Shown here: positions 51,257 to 59,728 of the stretch, in pieces | Layout: every line of letters starts with the position of its first letter | Position numbering within the stretch: position 1 is the first letter of the stretch | Assembly: GCF_037153975.1 (NCBI RefSeq) | Contig: NZ_JBBAYJ010000013.1 | Span: 42,796 to 106,795, forward strand | Direction: 5' to 3' | From: Aquipuribacter sp. SD81 | Lineage (GTDB): Bacteria > Actinomycetota > Actinomycetes > Actinomycetales > JBBAYJ01 | DNA: 64,000 bases | Program-made: the position numbers and the translations under genes | Notes under the pieces: model-generated | What the model saw: only the letters and a program-made list of their open reading frames with translations | Told to the model about the DNA's origin: nothing | The model's database searches: none

Positions 51257-54200
51257 GTGAACCCCGTGCGGCCGCTGCGCCGAGTGGTGCCGCTGCTGCT
51301 CGCGCTCGCGGTCGTCGTCGTGACGCTGCCCGCTTCCGAGCCCGCCCGCGCCTCGGCGGGCACCACCACAGGCACCACCACACGCGCTACCCCAGGCACC
51401 ACGTCACTCACCGCGTCGAGCAGCTCGGCGGGCACGACGGGGACGGCTCCCGTGGTCGTCACCGACGTCCCCGTCCCACCACGCGCCGCCGCCCCGCGCG
51501 TCGCGGTCGTCGCGAGCAGCGAGGCCGGCCTCCTGGTGGCCGAGGAGCCGCTGGGGCGCCCGGAACCGCTCGTCAGCGACGCCGTGTGGCTGCCGGTGGA
51601 CGGCCCTCCGGTCCGGCGGACGCTGTACGGCACCGGTCCGTTCGCGCTCGCCGGGTCGGTCCTCGTGCACCAGGACCCCCGATACGGCTTCCGCGCCGAG
51701 CAGGTCGCGACCGGGTCGCTGCTGCACCTGTACGGGCACCCGCTCAGCGTCGGGTCCGACGGCGTCCTCACGGACGAGGGCTCCGAGGCCCCGGCGGACC
51801 AGCGCCTCACCGTGCACTCTCACGAGCGAGGCATCGTCGGCGTCAGGGGGCTCGTCGGCGACGTCGACCTGCGGAGCGTGCCCCCCGTGCACACCGACGT
51901 CGCCGTCGTCTCGACGACGGACCCCGCGACAGGGGCACGGCGAGCCTTCGCGGTCCACACGCCGTCGGCCACCGCCAGGCGTCTGGACACGGACCTGGAC
52001 GTCGTGCCCGGGACAGCGGTCCAGGGCGGCGACGTGCTCGCGTGGTGGTCTCGCGAGAGCGCAGCGGACGGCACCTCCCCGCGTGCCCGGGTGAGCCGCA
52101 CGACGCTGGTCGACGGCGCCCCGGGTCCTGTCGTCCACAGCGAGCCGTGGCCGGGCGACGGGTCCGGCGAGCTCCCGGCCATCGTCCTGACCGGCGGGCA
52201 GGTCCTCCTCGGCGGGCGCCCGTACACCCTGCCGGTACGCGCCGAGCCGGAGCCGCCGCCGACGCCGGTGCTCAGGCTGGCCGACGACGGTCGCCTCGTC
52301 CCGGTCGGGCGGGCCTCGCCCCTCCTGTCCTACCCGGGCGGTCGGGTCGTCCGGTCCGACGGCGAGCAGGTCGTCGTCGAGCCGGCACCCACGGACGACC
52401 GTGACCCCGTCACGAACCTGCTGTGGCGACCGCCGGCGCAGCGTGCCCCGGCGAGGGGCGTCGCGCTCGACGGTCCGCGGCTGCTCGTCGCCGCTGCCGA
52501 CGTGCGGTGGTTCGACCCGGCCACGCTGGGCGCGCCGGTGCCCTCGCCCTCCGGCGTCCTCGCGGACGAGGCGTCGTGGGGGGTGGTGGCCCACCGAGGC
52601 GGAGCCCTCGTCGAGCTGCCGTGGAGCAAGGGCCTGGTGACGGCGGCCGTGCCGGGTGCACGCCCACCGGGCGGGGAGGCGGGGAGGGAGCTGCCCGAGG
52701 CCGACCGCGTCGGGCAGGGCGTCGGCTCGCTCTCTGGCGACCACCACCTCACGTGGCCGCCTGGGGGCTCCCTCAGGGAGCGGCTCCTGGTCGACCTCTC
52801 GGACGGCAGCAGCACCGGCCTGGGGGAACCGGTCGCCCTGCACGACTCGGTCCTGTGGCGGACGGCCGAGCACGCCCTCCTCGACGAGCGGCTCCGACGA
52901 CGGGGGGCGGCGCCCGACCTCCTCGTGGGCCGCGACCTCCGGACCGGGGGCACGCGCACCGTCGCCACGGCGCCCGGGTGCGACCCCGGGGAGGCTGTCG
53001 AACCGGGGATGCAGGCTGCGGGCCGCTGGCTCCTCGTCCGCTGCAGGTCCGCTTCCTGGCAGCTTCTCGACGTGCTGGACGAGCGCGCGCCCGAGCAGCT
53101 CGGCGACCTGTCCCACCCGCGGCTCGGCAACGGCGCGCTGCTCCGCACCGTGCGCGACGACGACGGGCACGTCCTGCAGTGGCGATCGCTCGGCGTGCCG
53201 GGAGCGGGCTGGGAGCACCTCGGTCCCGTGGTCCCGGACCACCGGCTGAGCCCGTCGGTCGTGAGGTCCGAGACGGTGGCGGTGACGACCTGGGGACCCA
53301 CCGTCTCGGTCGCGTGGGTGACTCCCGACGGAGGCGTGCGGCATGCGAGCCTGCCGGGCCCGGTCGTGGAGCCCTCCGCGCCGGACGGGGCCGCGTCGCC
53401 GCCACCGCCCGCCACCGACCTCGCCTTCTCCTACCCCGACGACGGTGACGTCACGGTCTCGTGGCAGCACCCCGGCGGCGGCCAGGCGCTGGGGCACCTG
53501 CTGGTGGTGCGGTTCGCCGGCGACCCGTGGCCGCAGACCGTGCGCCTCCTGGACCCCGGGGCTCGCAGCGCGGCTCTCGACCTCCACCCCCGCCGGGCTT
53601 ACACGGTCGAGGTCGCCACGGTGGGCCCGGGTGGCACGGCCGGCGCCGTCGCGGCGGACGTGACCTCCCGGCTCGTACGACCGGCCGCACCGAGCGGACT
53701 GACCCTCGACCCGAGCGACGACGCCGACCGCACGACGACGCTGGAGTGGGTCCAGAGCGTCGGTCGGCCGGCTCCGACGACGTTCGACGTGCACGTCGAC
53801 GGGCGGCTGTCGTCGACCCACGGCTACGCCTCGACGCGCGTGCGCGGCGACCTCCACCGGGTGGTCATCCCCACCCCGGCGGCCGGGAGCTACCGCGTGC
53901 GCGTCGTCGCCCGCCTCGGCGAGTGGGCCGAGTCGTCGGTCGAGGTCAGCCGCTACCTACCGGGTCCCGACCTCGTCGCGCCACGCGTCGTCGCGACGTC
54001 GCTCCCCTCGACGTCCGCGACGTCCTCGGTGCGGTACACCTTCACGGGGTCGGACGACCGCGTGCTGCCCCACTTCCAGGTACGGGCCCGCAGCGCCCAC
54101 GTCCGGGAGCCGCTCGGGCCGTGGCTCGTGCCCACGGCCTGGGCGGAGGTGCACCCCGCCCTGGGCGCCGTGACCGTCGCCCTGGCCGAGGGGGAGACGC

Positions 54201-54628
54201 GCTGCCTGCAGGTCAGGGCGGGTGACAGGGCCGGGAACTGGTCGGCGTGGTCCGCCGAGCGCTGCGTCACCCGTGCCGTCGACGACCGGCACCTCGTCGC
54301 CTCCGGCGCGCACACCCGTCAGGCGTCGTCCGCGGCGATGATGCGCACGGCCACCCGCCTGGACCGCAGCGGCAGCCACGTGCGCCTCACCGCGAACCGC
54401 ACCGACGCGGTGTGGCTGGTCGCGACCCGGTGCCCGACGTGCGGTGTCGTCGAGGTCATGAACGACGGCGTCGTCCTCGCGCGCGTCGACCTGCGCAGCA
54501 CGTCGACGCGAGCCCAGCAGGTGGTCCGCGTCCCGCTCGGCCGGCCGCAGCGCACCGGGACGTTCGCCGTCCGGTCCGCGTCGGACCGGCCCGCACACGT
54601 CGACGGCCTCGTGCTCCGCTCCTACTAG
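51257..54628 (+). CDS. Large secreted protein with fibronectin-III-like domains
   Basis: 1123 residues. Signal peptide about 1-34 (VRPLRRVVPLLLALAVVVVTLPASEPARA). A Thr/Ser linker follows, then a long region of repeated beta strands (about 60-720) that could be a propeller (repeated LLVGRDL, LADDGRLVPVG-type strands). Then come fibronectin-III-like modules (ATDLAFSYPDDGDVTVSWQHP and PSGLTLDPSDDADRTTTLEWVQ) and a C-terminal beta domain with Cys pair CPTCGVV. There is no sortase or membrane anchor. Ligand or enzyme activity is not recognisable. GTG 51257 is supported by CATGCT; GTG 51227 and ATG 51245 are alternatives. Confidence 0.8.
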   Translation: MNPVRPLRRVVPLLLALAVVVVTLPASEPARASAGTTTGTTTRATPGTTSLTASSSSAGTTGTAPVVVTDVPVPPRAAAPRVAVVASSEAGLLVAEEPLGRPEPLVSDAVWLPVDGPPVRRTLYGTGPFALAGSVLVHQDPRYGFRAEQVATGSLLHLYGHPLSVGSDGVLTDEGSEAPADQRLTVHSHERGIVGVRGLVGDVDLRSVPPVHTDVAVVSTTDPATGARRAFAVHTPSATARRLDTDLDVVPGTAVQGGDVLAWWSRESAADGTSPRARVSRTTLVDGAPGPVVHSEPWPGDGSGELPAIVLTGGQVLLGGRPYTLPVRAEPEPPPTPVLRLADDGRLVPVGRASPLLSYPGGRVVRSDGEQVVVEPAPTDDRDPVTNLLWRPPAQRAPARGVALDGPRLLVAAADVRWFDPATLGAPVPSPSGVLADEASWGVVAHRGGALVELPWSKGLVTAAVPGARPPGGEAGRELPEADRVGQGVGSLSGDHHLTWPPGGSLRERLLVDLSDGSSTGLGEPVALHDSVLWRTAEHALLDERLRRRGAAPDLLVGRDLRTGGTRTVATAPGCDPGEAVEPGMQAAGRWLLVRCRSASWQLLDVLDERAPEQLGDLSHPRLGNGALLRTVRDDDGHVLQWRSLGVPGAGWEHLGPVVPDHRLSPSVVRSETVAVTTWGPTVSVAWVTPDGGVRHASLPGPVVEPSAPDGAASPPPPATDLAFSYPDDGDVTVSWQHPGGGQALGHLLVVRFAGDPWPQTVRLLDPGARSAALDLHPRRAYTVEVATVGPGGTAGAVAADVTSRLVRPAAPSGLTLDPSDDADRTTTLEWVQSVGRPAPTTFDVHVDGRLSSTHGYASTRVRGDLHRVVIPTPAAGSYRVRVVARLGEWAESSVEVSRYLPGPDLVAPRVVATSLPSTSATSSVRYTFTGSDDRVLPHFQVRARSAHVREPLGPWLVPTAWAEVHPALGAVTVALAEGETRCLQVRAGDRAGNWSAWSAERCVTRAVDDRHLVASGAHTRQASSAAMMRTATRLDRSGSHVRLTANRTDAVWLVATRCPTCGVVEVMNDGVVLARVDLRSTSTRAQQVVRVPLGRPQRTGTFAVRSASDRPAHVDGLVLRSY

Positions 54629-54665
54629 CAGGACCTCGCCCTGCGTGCAGGACCTCGCCCTGCGT
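54628..54665. repeat. Two tandem 19-bp repeats at a convergent gene junction
   Basis: GCAGGACCTCGCCCTGCGT at 54628-54646 and 54647-54665. Each copy contains GCAGG and CCTGC, which can pair, so it may be a weak double terminator between the secreted protein and the GH13 gene. Confidence 0.75.
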
Positions 54666-54691
54666 GGAAGACCCCGCCCGGTCGTGCGCTG

Positions 54692-56380
54692 TCAGAGCAG
54701 CCGGTCGTCCTGCTCCGTCCGCAGCCGGAGCCAGCGGTAGCCGTAGCCGGCCAGCTCGACGCTCGCGCTGCCGTCCTCGGCGACCTCGACCCGGGTGCCG
54801 TCGAGCAGGTCGACGAGCGTGCCGTCGTGGGCGTCGTCGGCGAAGGAGACGTCGACGGTCACGGGGCGGTCGGCGAGCGCGTGCAGGGCGAGCATGACCT
54901 TGCCCTCCCACCGCACGACGTGCGCGAGCACGTGGTCGTGGGGGGTGTCGAGGACCTCGAGCGCGCCCCAGCCGAGCTCCGGCGACTGCCGGTAGCGGCG
55001 CGCGAGGTGGGAGACGAACGCGAGCAGGCTCGTCGGGTCGTCGGTCTGGTCGGCGACGTTGACGTGCTCCGGCCCGTACGCGCCGGTCGTCACGGGGTTC
55101 GGCAGCCGGTCCGGGGGCGCGGTCGAGAACCCGCCGTTGGTGCCCGAGGTCCACTGCATCGGCGTGCGGACAGCCTGCCGGTCCGGCGCGTCGAGGTTCT
55201 CCCCCATCCCGATCTCCTCGCCGTAGAACAGGACGGGGGTGCCGGGCAGGCTGAACATGAGGCTGTACGCCATCTTGAGGCGTCGCTGGTCCCCGTCCGG
55301 GGCCTCGCCGAGCATCGGCGGCAGCCGACGGCGCAGCCCGCGGCCGTACAGCTGCATGTCGGGGTCCGGGCCGAAGGCGTCGAACACCTCCTGCCTCTCG
55401 GCGTCTCCCAGCTTGTCGAGCGTGAGCTCGTCGTGGTTGCGCAGGAAGCTCGCCCACTGCGAGCGCTGCGCGATCGCGGGTCGGACCCGCAACGAGCGCG
55501 CGAGGACGGTCGCGTCCTCGCGGGCGAGGGCGAGGTACGTGTGCTGCATGCCGACGAAGTCGAACTGCATGTCGAGCTCGTCGCCGTCGCCGCCGCCGAA
55601 GTACTCGCACTGCTGCTCGCGGGGCAGGTTGACCTCGCCGAGCAGGATCGCCTCGCCCTTGCGACGGGACAGGAACTCGCGCAGGTACCGGAGGAAGTCG
55701 TGCGGGTCGGGCGCGTGGCCCTGCGTCTCGGGGTGGTCGGGGGTGACGAGGAACGGCACCGCGTCCACGCGGAAGCCGTCGACGCCGAGCTCCAGCCAGA
55801 AGCCCATCACCTTCGTGATCTCCTCGCGCACCGCGTCGTTCGCGACGTTGAGGTCGGGCTGGTGGGCGTAGAAGCGGTGCAGGTACCACTCGCCGCTGCT
55901 CTCGTCGAGGGTCCAGATGCTGTCCTCCTCGTCGGGGAAGACGACCTGGTCGGACGTGTCCGGCGGCGGGTCGGAGCGCCACACGTAGTAGTCGCGGTGC
56001 GGGGAGTCCTTCCCCTCCAGCGCCGAGCGGAACCACGGGTGGTCGCTCGAGGTGTGGTTGACGACGAGGTCGATGATGACCTTCATGCCGCGCTCGCGGG
56101 CCATGCGGACGAACGGCACGACGTCGCCGAGGCTGCCGAGCCGGTCGTCGACGCCGTACCAGTCGCTGATGTCGTAGCCGTCGTCGCGGTCGGCGGTCGG
56201 GTAGAACGGCATGAGCCACAGGCACGTGACCCCGAGGTCCGCGAGGTGGTCGAGCCGGCGGACCAGCCCGACGAGGTCACCGCACCCGTCGCCGTCGCTG
56301 TCGAAGAAGGTCTCGACGTCGAGGCAGTACACGACGGCGTTCTTCCACCAGAAGTCGGCCTGCGCCGCGGTGCTGCTCAC
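54692..56380 (-). CDS. GH13 alpha-amylase family, trehalose synthase-like
   Basis: 562 residues. The barrel motifs are complete: DLVVNHTSSDHPWF, nucleophile Asp in GVDGFRVDAVPFL, acid/base Glu in LLGEVNLPRE and the transition-state Asp in FLRNHDELT. A C-terminal beta domain follows. The layout is that of GH13 subfamily 16 or close relatives (trehalose synthase, oligo-glucosidases). GTG 56380 overlaps the stop of the LLM flavoprotein gene (GTGA), so the two are translationally coupled. Confidence 0.9.
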   Translation of the reverse strand: MSSTAAQADFWWKNAVVYCLDVETFFDSDGDGCGDLVGLVRRLDHLADLGVTCLWLMPFYPTADRDDGYDISDWYGVDDRLGSLGDVVPFVRMARERGMKVIIDLVVNHTSSDHPWFRSALEGKDSPHRDYYVWRSDPPPDTSDQVVFPDEEDSIWTLDESSGEWYLHRFYAHQPDLNVANDAVREEITKVMGFWLELGVDGFRVDAVPFLVTPDHPETQGHAPDPHDFLRYLREFLSRRKGEAILLGEVNLPREQQCEYFGGGDGDELDMQFDFVGMQHTYLALAREDATVLARSLRVRPAIAQRSQWASFLRNHDELTLDKLGDAERQEVFDAFGPDPDMQLYGRGLRRRLPPMLGEAPDGDQRRLKMAYSLMFSLPGTPVLFYGEEIGMGENLDAPDRQAVRTPMQWTSGTNGGFSTAPPDRLPNPVTTGAYGPEHVNVADQTDDPTSLLAFVSHLARRYRQSPELGWGALEVLDTPHDHVLAHVVRWEGKVMLALHALADRPVTVDVSFADDAHDGTLVDLLDGTRVEVAEDGSASVELAGYGYRWLRLRTEQDDRLL

Positions 56381-57393
56381 GGTGCGGACCCCGCGAGGAC
56401 GCTCGTGCGCGCCGGCTGCACCGGCGGCGGGACGGTGACGTCGAGCTGCGGGAGCACGTGCTCGCCGTAGGCGTCGACGAAGGCGTCCTGCTCCTGCCCG
56501 ACGTGGTGGACGGCGATCTCGCTGAAGCCGAGGTCGGCGAAGCCCTGGAGCCACTCCGCGTGCCGTCCGGGGTCGCTGGACACGAGCACGGTGCCGCGCA
56601 CCGCGTCGGGCTCGACCGACTCCCCGACGGCGTCGAAGTGCTCGGGGGTCTCCAGGTCCCAGCACACCGGGGGCGGGAAGACGTTGGTGCGCCACTGGTC
56701 GTGGGCGATCGCGAGCGCCTCCTCGTCGGTCGGCGCCCACGAGACGTGCACCTGCAGGCGAAGCGGCCCGGGGCCGCCGGCCTCCCGGTAGGCGTCGACG
56801 AGGCGGCGGAGCGTGTCGTGCTCGGCGTTGACGGTGACGAGACCGTCGGCCCAGCCACCGACCCAGCGGGCGGTCGCCTCGCTGACGGCGGGCCCGACGA
56901 GCGCGGGTGCCACGTCGGGGCGGGTCCACAGCACCGCGCGGTCGACGGTGACGAGGCCGTCGTGGCTGACGGTCTCGCCGTCGAGCAGCCGCCGGATGAC
57001 GTCGACGCACTCCAGGAGCCGCTGGTTGCGCAGCTCCTTGCGGGGCCACGCGTCGCCGGTGATGTGCTCGTTGGAGTTCTCGCCGGTCCCGAGGGCGACC
57101 CACAGCCGCTGCGGGAACATCGACGACAGGGTCGCCATGGCCTGCGCGACCACGGCCGGGTGGTAGCGCTGGCCGGGGGCGTTGACGACCCCGAACGGCA
57201 GGCTCGTAGTCGCGAGCGCGGCGCCGAGCCAGGACCACGCGAAGCCGGAGTGGCCCTGCCGGGCGCTCCACGGCGAGAAGTGGTCCGAGGACATGCCGAA
57301 GGTGAACCCCGCCTGCTCCGCGCGCTGCACGGCGCGCAGCAGGGCGGTGGGGTGGACCTGCTCGTGGGAGGCGTGGAACCCGATCGCGGTCAT
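56377..57393 (-). CDS. LLM-class flavin-dependent oxidoreductase
   Basis: 338 residues of the bacterial luciferase-like fold (F420 or FMN). GFHASHEQVHPTALLRAVQRAEQAGFTFGMSSDHFSPW opens the barrel and WVALGTGENSNEHITGDAWP lies near the cofactor site. It resembles F420-dependent glucose-6-phosphate dehydrogenase-type members and, as I recall, the TIGR03885 branch thought to use flavin and found beside GH13 enzymes. The cofactor and substrate are uncertain. It is coupled to the GH13 gene. Confidence 0.88.
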   Translation of the reverse strand: MTAIGFHASHEQVHPTALLRAVQRAEQAGFTFGMSSDHFSPWSARQGHSGFAWSWLGAALATTSLPFGVVNAPGQRYHPAVVAQAMATLSSMFPQRLWVALGTGENSNEHITGDAWPRKELRNQRLLECVDVIRRLLDGETVSHDGLVTVDRAVLWTRPDVAPALVGPAVSEATARWVGGWADGLVTVNAEHDTLRRLVDAYREAGGPGPLRLQVHVSWAPTDEEALAIAHDQWRTNVFPPPVCWDLETPEHFDAVGESVEPDAVRGTVLVSSDPGRHAEWLQGFADLGFSEIAVHHVGQEQDAFVDAYGEHVLPQLDVTVPPPVQPARTSVLAGSAP

Positions 57394-57446
57394 CGGAGGT
57401 CCGGTACCCGAGCCGTCCCCGCACGAAACGACCGCCCGGCGGTTCC

Positions 57447-58451
57447 TCAGCCGGGACCGGGTGCGGCCCGCGGCGCCGAGATGACGAGCCGTGCACCGCC
57501 GGCGTCCTTGGCGGCGTACATCGCGCGGTCGGCGCGCGCGAGCAGCCGCTCGACGCCGTCGCCGGCGCACCAGGCGACGCCCATGCTCGTGGTGACGGTG
57601 AGCCCGTCGACGTCCAGCCGACCCAGACCGGCGCCTATGCGGCCCGCGACCGCGTCGGCCTCGGCGGCGGTGAGCGGCCCCCGCAGCAGGACGGCGAACT
57701 CGTCCCCCGCGATCCGGACCGGCACGTCGCCCTCGCGCACGGCCGCACGCAGCGCCGCGGCGACCGCCCGCAGCACGGCGTCACCTCGCTGGTGGCCGTA
57801 GGAGTCGTTCACCTGCTTGAAGCGGTCGACGTCGAGGTACAGCAGGGCACCACCGCCCGGACCGCCTCGACCCGCCGCGTCCAGGACCGTCCGGTTGGCC
57901 AGACCGGTGAGCGGGTCCGTCCGGGCGAGGTCGTCCAGGCGACGCAGCGCCTCGTGCAGGCGGGCCGACCGCCACGCGATGACCTCGCCCGTCACGACGT
58001 ACAGCGGCAGGGCGTACGTCACCGTCCACGGTGCGTGGCCCGGGGCCGACCCGGCCACGAGGGGGACGACGTAGGCGACCGCCGCGAGAGGGGACAGCGC
58101 GGTCGCCGTGCCCCTCGGGTGCCACAGGCCGACCCAGACGAACAGCAGGAGGAAGAAGGCGCCGTAGCGGTAGGCGTCGGCCGCCGCGAGGTAGTTGTGG
58201 ACGCCGATGAGCAGCATGCCGACGGGCACGAGCAGCAGCGTCCAGCGCACGGGCACCCGCCGCCACGGCAGGGCCGCCACCGCGGCGGCGACCAGGAGGG
58301 TCGCGAGGGCGACCCAGCGGACGGCGACGAGGTCGAGCCCCGGGGCGCTGGGCACGAGGGTGGACGCGAAGGTGAGCACGCCTGAGGCGAGCCCGATGAC
58401 GCTGAGGCTCAGCGCCGCGGCCCGTGCGGTCGTCGTGGCCGGGGCGTGCAC
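57447..58451 (-). CDS. Membrane diguanylate cyclase-like GGDEF protein
   Basis: 334 residues. About six transmembrane helices (14-165) precede a GGDEF domain. Conserved DPLTGLANRTVLD and LYLDVDRFKQVNDSYGHQRGDAVL are good. The signature reads AGDEF, with Ala replacing the first Gly, which some active cyclases tolerate. It lacks an EAL domain. It likely makes cyclic-di-GMP, to which the GGDEF-EAL protein at 36657 would also answer. GTG 58451 is the only sensible start. Confidence 0.9.
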   Translation of the reverse strand: MHAPATTTARAAALSLSVIGLASGVLTFASTLVPSAPGLDLVAVRWVALATLLVAAAVAALPWRRVPVRWTLLLVPVGMLLIGVHNYLAAADAYRYGAFFLLLFVWVGLWHPRGTATALSPLAAVAYVVPLVAGSAPGHAPWTVTYALPLYVVTGEVIAWRSARLHEALRRLDDLARTDPLTGLANRTVLDAAGRGGPGGGALLYLDVDRFKQVNDSYGHQRGDAVLRAVAAALRAAVREGDVPVRIAGDEFAVLLRGPLTAAEADAVAGRIGAGLGRLDVDGLTVTTSMGVAWCAGDGVERLLARADRAMYAAKDAGGARLVISAPRAAPGPG

Positions 58452-58522
58452 CCCCAGGTCATCGACCCGGCGCCCCTCGCACCTGAGCCGCGGGCGGCGA
58501 GGTCACCCGACGTCCCCGCCCG

Positions 58523-59554
58523 TCACACCGGCGGGCGGTAGCGGTGGACGAACGGCTGGGCGCCGGGCGGCGGCTCGGTGAGGTAGACGACGACCCGGCA
58601 GCCGGGGTCGCCCAGCGCGATGCGCTCCTCCAGCAGCACACCGGCTCCCTCGGGGCTGTTGCGCGCCGCGATGCCGCCGAACACGCTCGAGGTCATCCGG
58701 CACAGCGACGGTGCGGCCATGACGGCCTCCCCGAAGGGGCACCGGTCGTTGACGAGGACGATCCGGTCCTCGTCGACGCTCGTGACGGTGAAGCCCCCGT
58801 CGATGGCGTGCTTGAGCCGCACGTAGCAGTCGGCGAGCTGCTCGGCGCTCAACCGCTCCACCACCGCCTCCGCCTCGCGGTAGGCCTCCTCCATGCGCCC
58901 GCCCACGTCGGCGCCGACCTGCGCGACCGCCGCCTCGGCCGCGTCGGGGCCGTGGTCGAACTCCAGCGCGCGGGCCATCTGCACGACGAGGGCACGCAGG
59001 AACGGCTCCTTGCCGAAGCTGCCGTCGGGGTTCGCCTCCTCCGGCAGCGGCAGGGCGCCGGCGGTGCGCCGCGGCGGGTCGTGGCTCAGCTCCTCGCGCT
59101 TCTTGACCGGCAGGACCGCGGTGACGACCATGCCTCCGCTCCTGCGCACCTGCGCCTCGAGCCGGTCGCTGAGGGTGGCGACGAGGAACAGCCCGCGCCC
59201 GCTCTCGCCGAGCAGGGCGAGCTCGAGGTCGTCGAGGTCCTCCAGCCCGCTCGGCGGGTGCTCGGGGTCGGGGCCGCGGTCGATGGGCGAGCGACGGACC
59301 TCGCCGAGCAGCGACGGGTCGAAGCCGGGTCCGAGGTCGAGGACGCTCACCGTCGGCGCGACCTCGCGCCAGCTCAGCGACACCCAGACGGGTCCCCCGG
59401 CGTGGCGGAGGGCGTTGCCCACGAGCTCCTCGACGACGAGCTCGGCGTCCGCGACCTCCGCGTCGGGCGCCGCGTGCCGGTGCAGGTAGGAACCGACCTC
59501 GTGGCGCAGCGACCGGAGCGCGAGGGCGTCGCCCGCGTGCAGGTACCAGTCCAC
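58523..59554 (-). CDS. ATPase-fold regulator with Cys-rich C-terminal output domain
   Basis: 343 residues. Residues 35-160 form a HATPase_c_2 (RsbW-like) domain with N box ELVVEELVGNALRHA, G1 box LDLGPGFDP and G2 box SGRGLFLVATLSDR. The 190-residue C-terminal part is separate. It has QMARALEFDHGPDAAEAAV, a helix with DCYVRLKHA and the segment NDRCPFGEAVMAAPSLCRMTSSVFGGIAARN, whose Cys spacing could bind metal or act in redox sensing. I recall this C-terminus as the domain named methanogen output domain 1, with low certainty. GTG 59554 has CACACT 6 bases upstream. Confidence 0.75.
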   Translation of the reverse strand: MDWYLHAGDALALRSLRHEVGSYLHRHAAPDAEVADAELVVEELVGNALRHAGGPVWVSLSWREVAPTVSVLDLGPGFDPSLLGEVRRSPIDRGPDPEHPPSGLEDLDDLELALLGESGRGLFLVATLSDRLEAQVRRSGGMVVTAVLPVKKREELSHDPPRRTAGALPLPEEANPDGSFGKEPFLRALVVQMARALEFDHGPDAAEAAVAQVGADVGGRMEEAYREAEAVVERLSAEQLADCYVRLKHAIDGGFTVTSVDEDRIVLVNDRCPFGEAVMAAPSLCRMTSSVFGGIAARNSPEGAGVLLEERIALGDPGCRVVVYLTEPPPGAQPFVHRYRPPV

Positions 59555-59560
59555 CCCGGC

Positions 59561-59566
59561 AGTGTG
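59561..59566 (-). promoter_or_regulatory. Leaderless-type -10 box of ATPase-fold regulator
   Basis: CACACT on the minus strand, 6 bases before GTG 59554. Confidence 0.4.
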
Positions 59567-59728
59567 CACCTGCGGCACGGTCGCGTCGCGGCGCCGCGGA
59601 CAGGGCCGCACGGCGGACGCGCACCCGGCGGCGGCCGGCACCGGGCTGCGGACCCGTCCGCGGGTGGCTCGCGGGGCTGCGCACCCGACCGCGGGCCACC
59701 TGCTCCCGGGAAGGACCGGGGCGGCACC

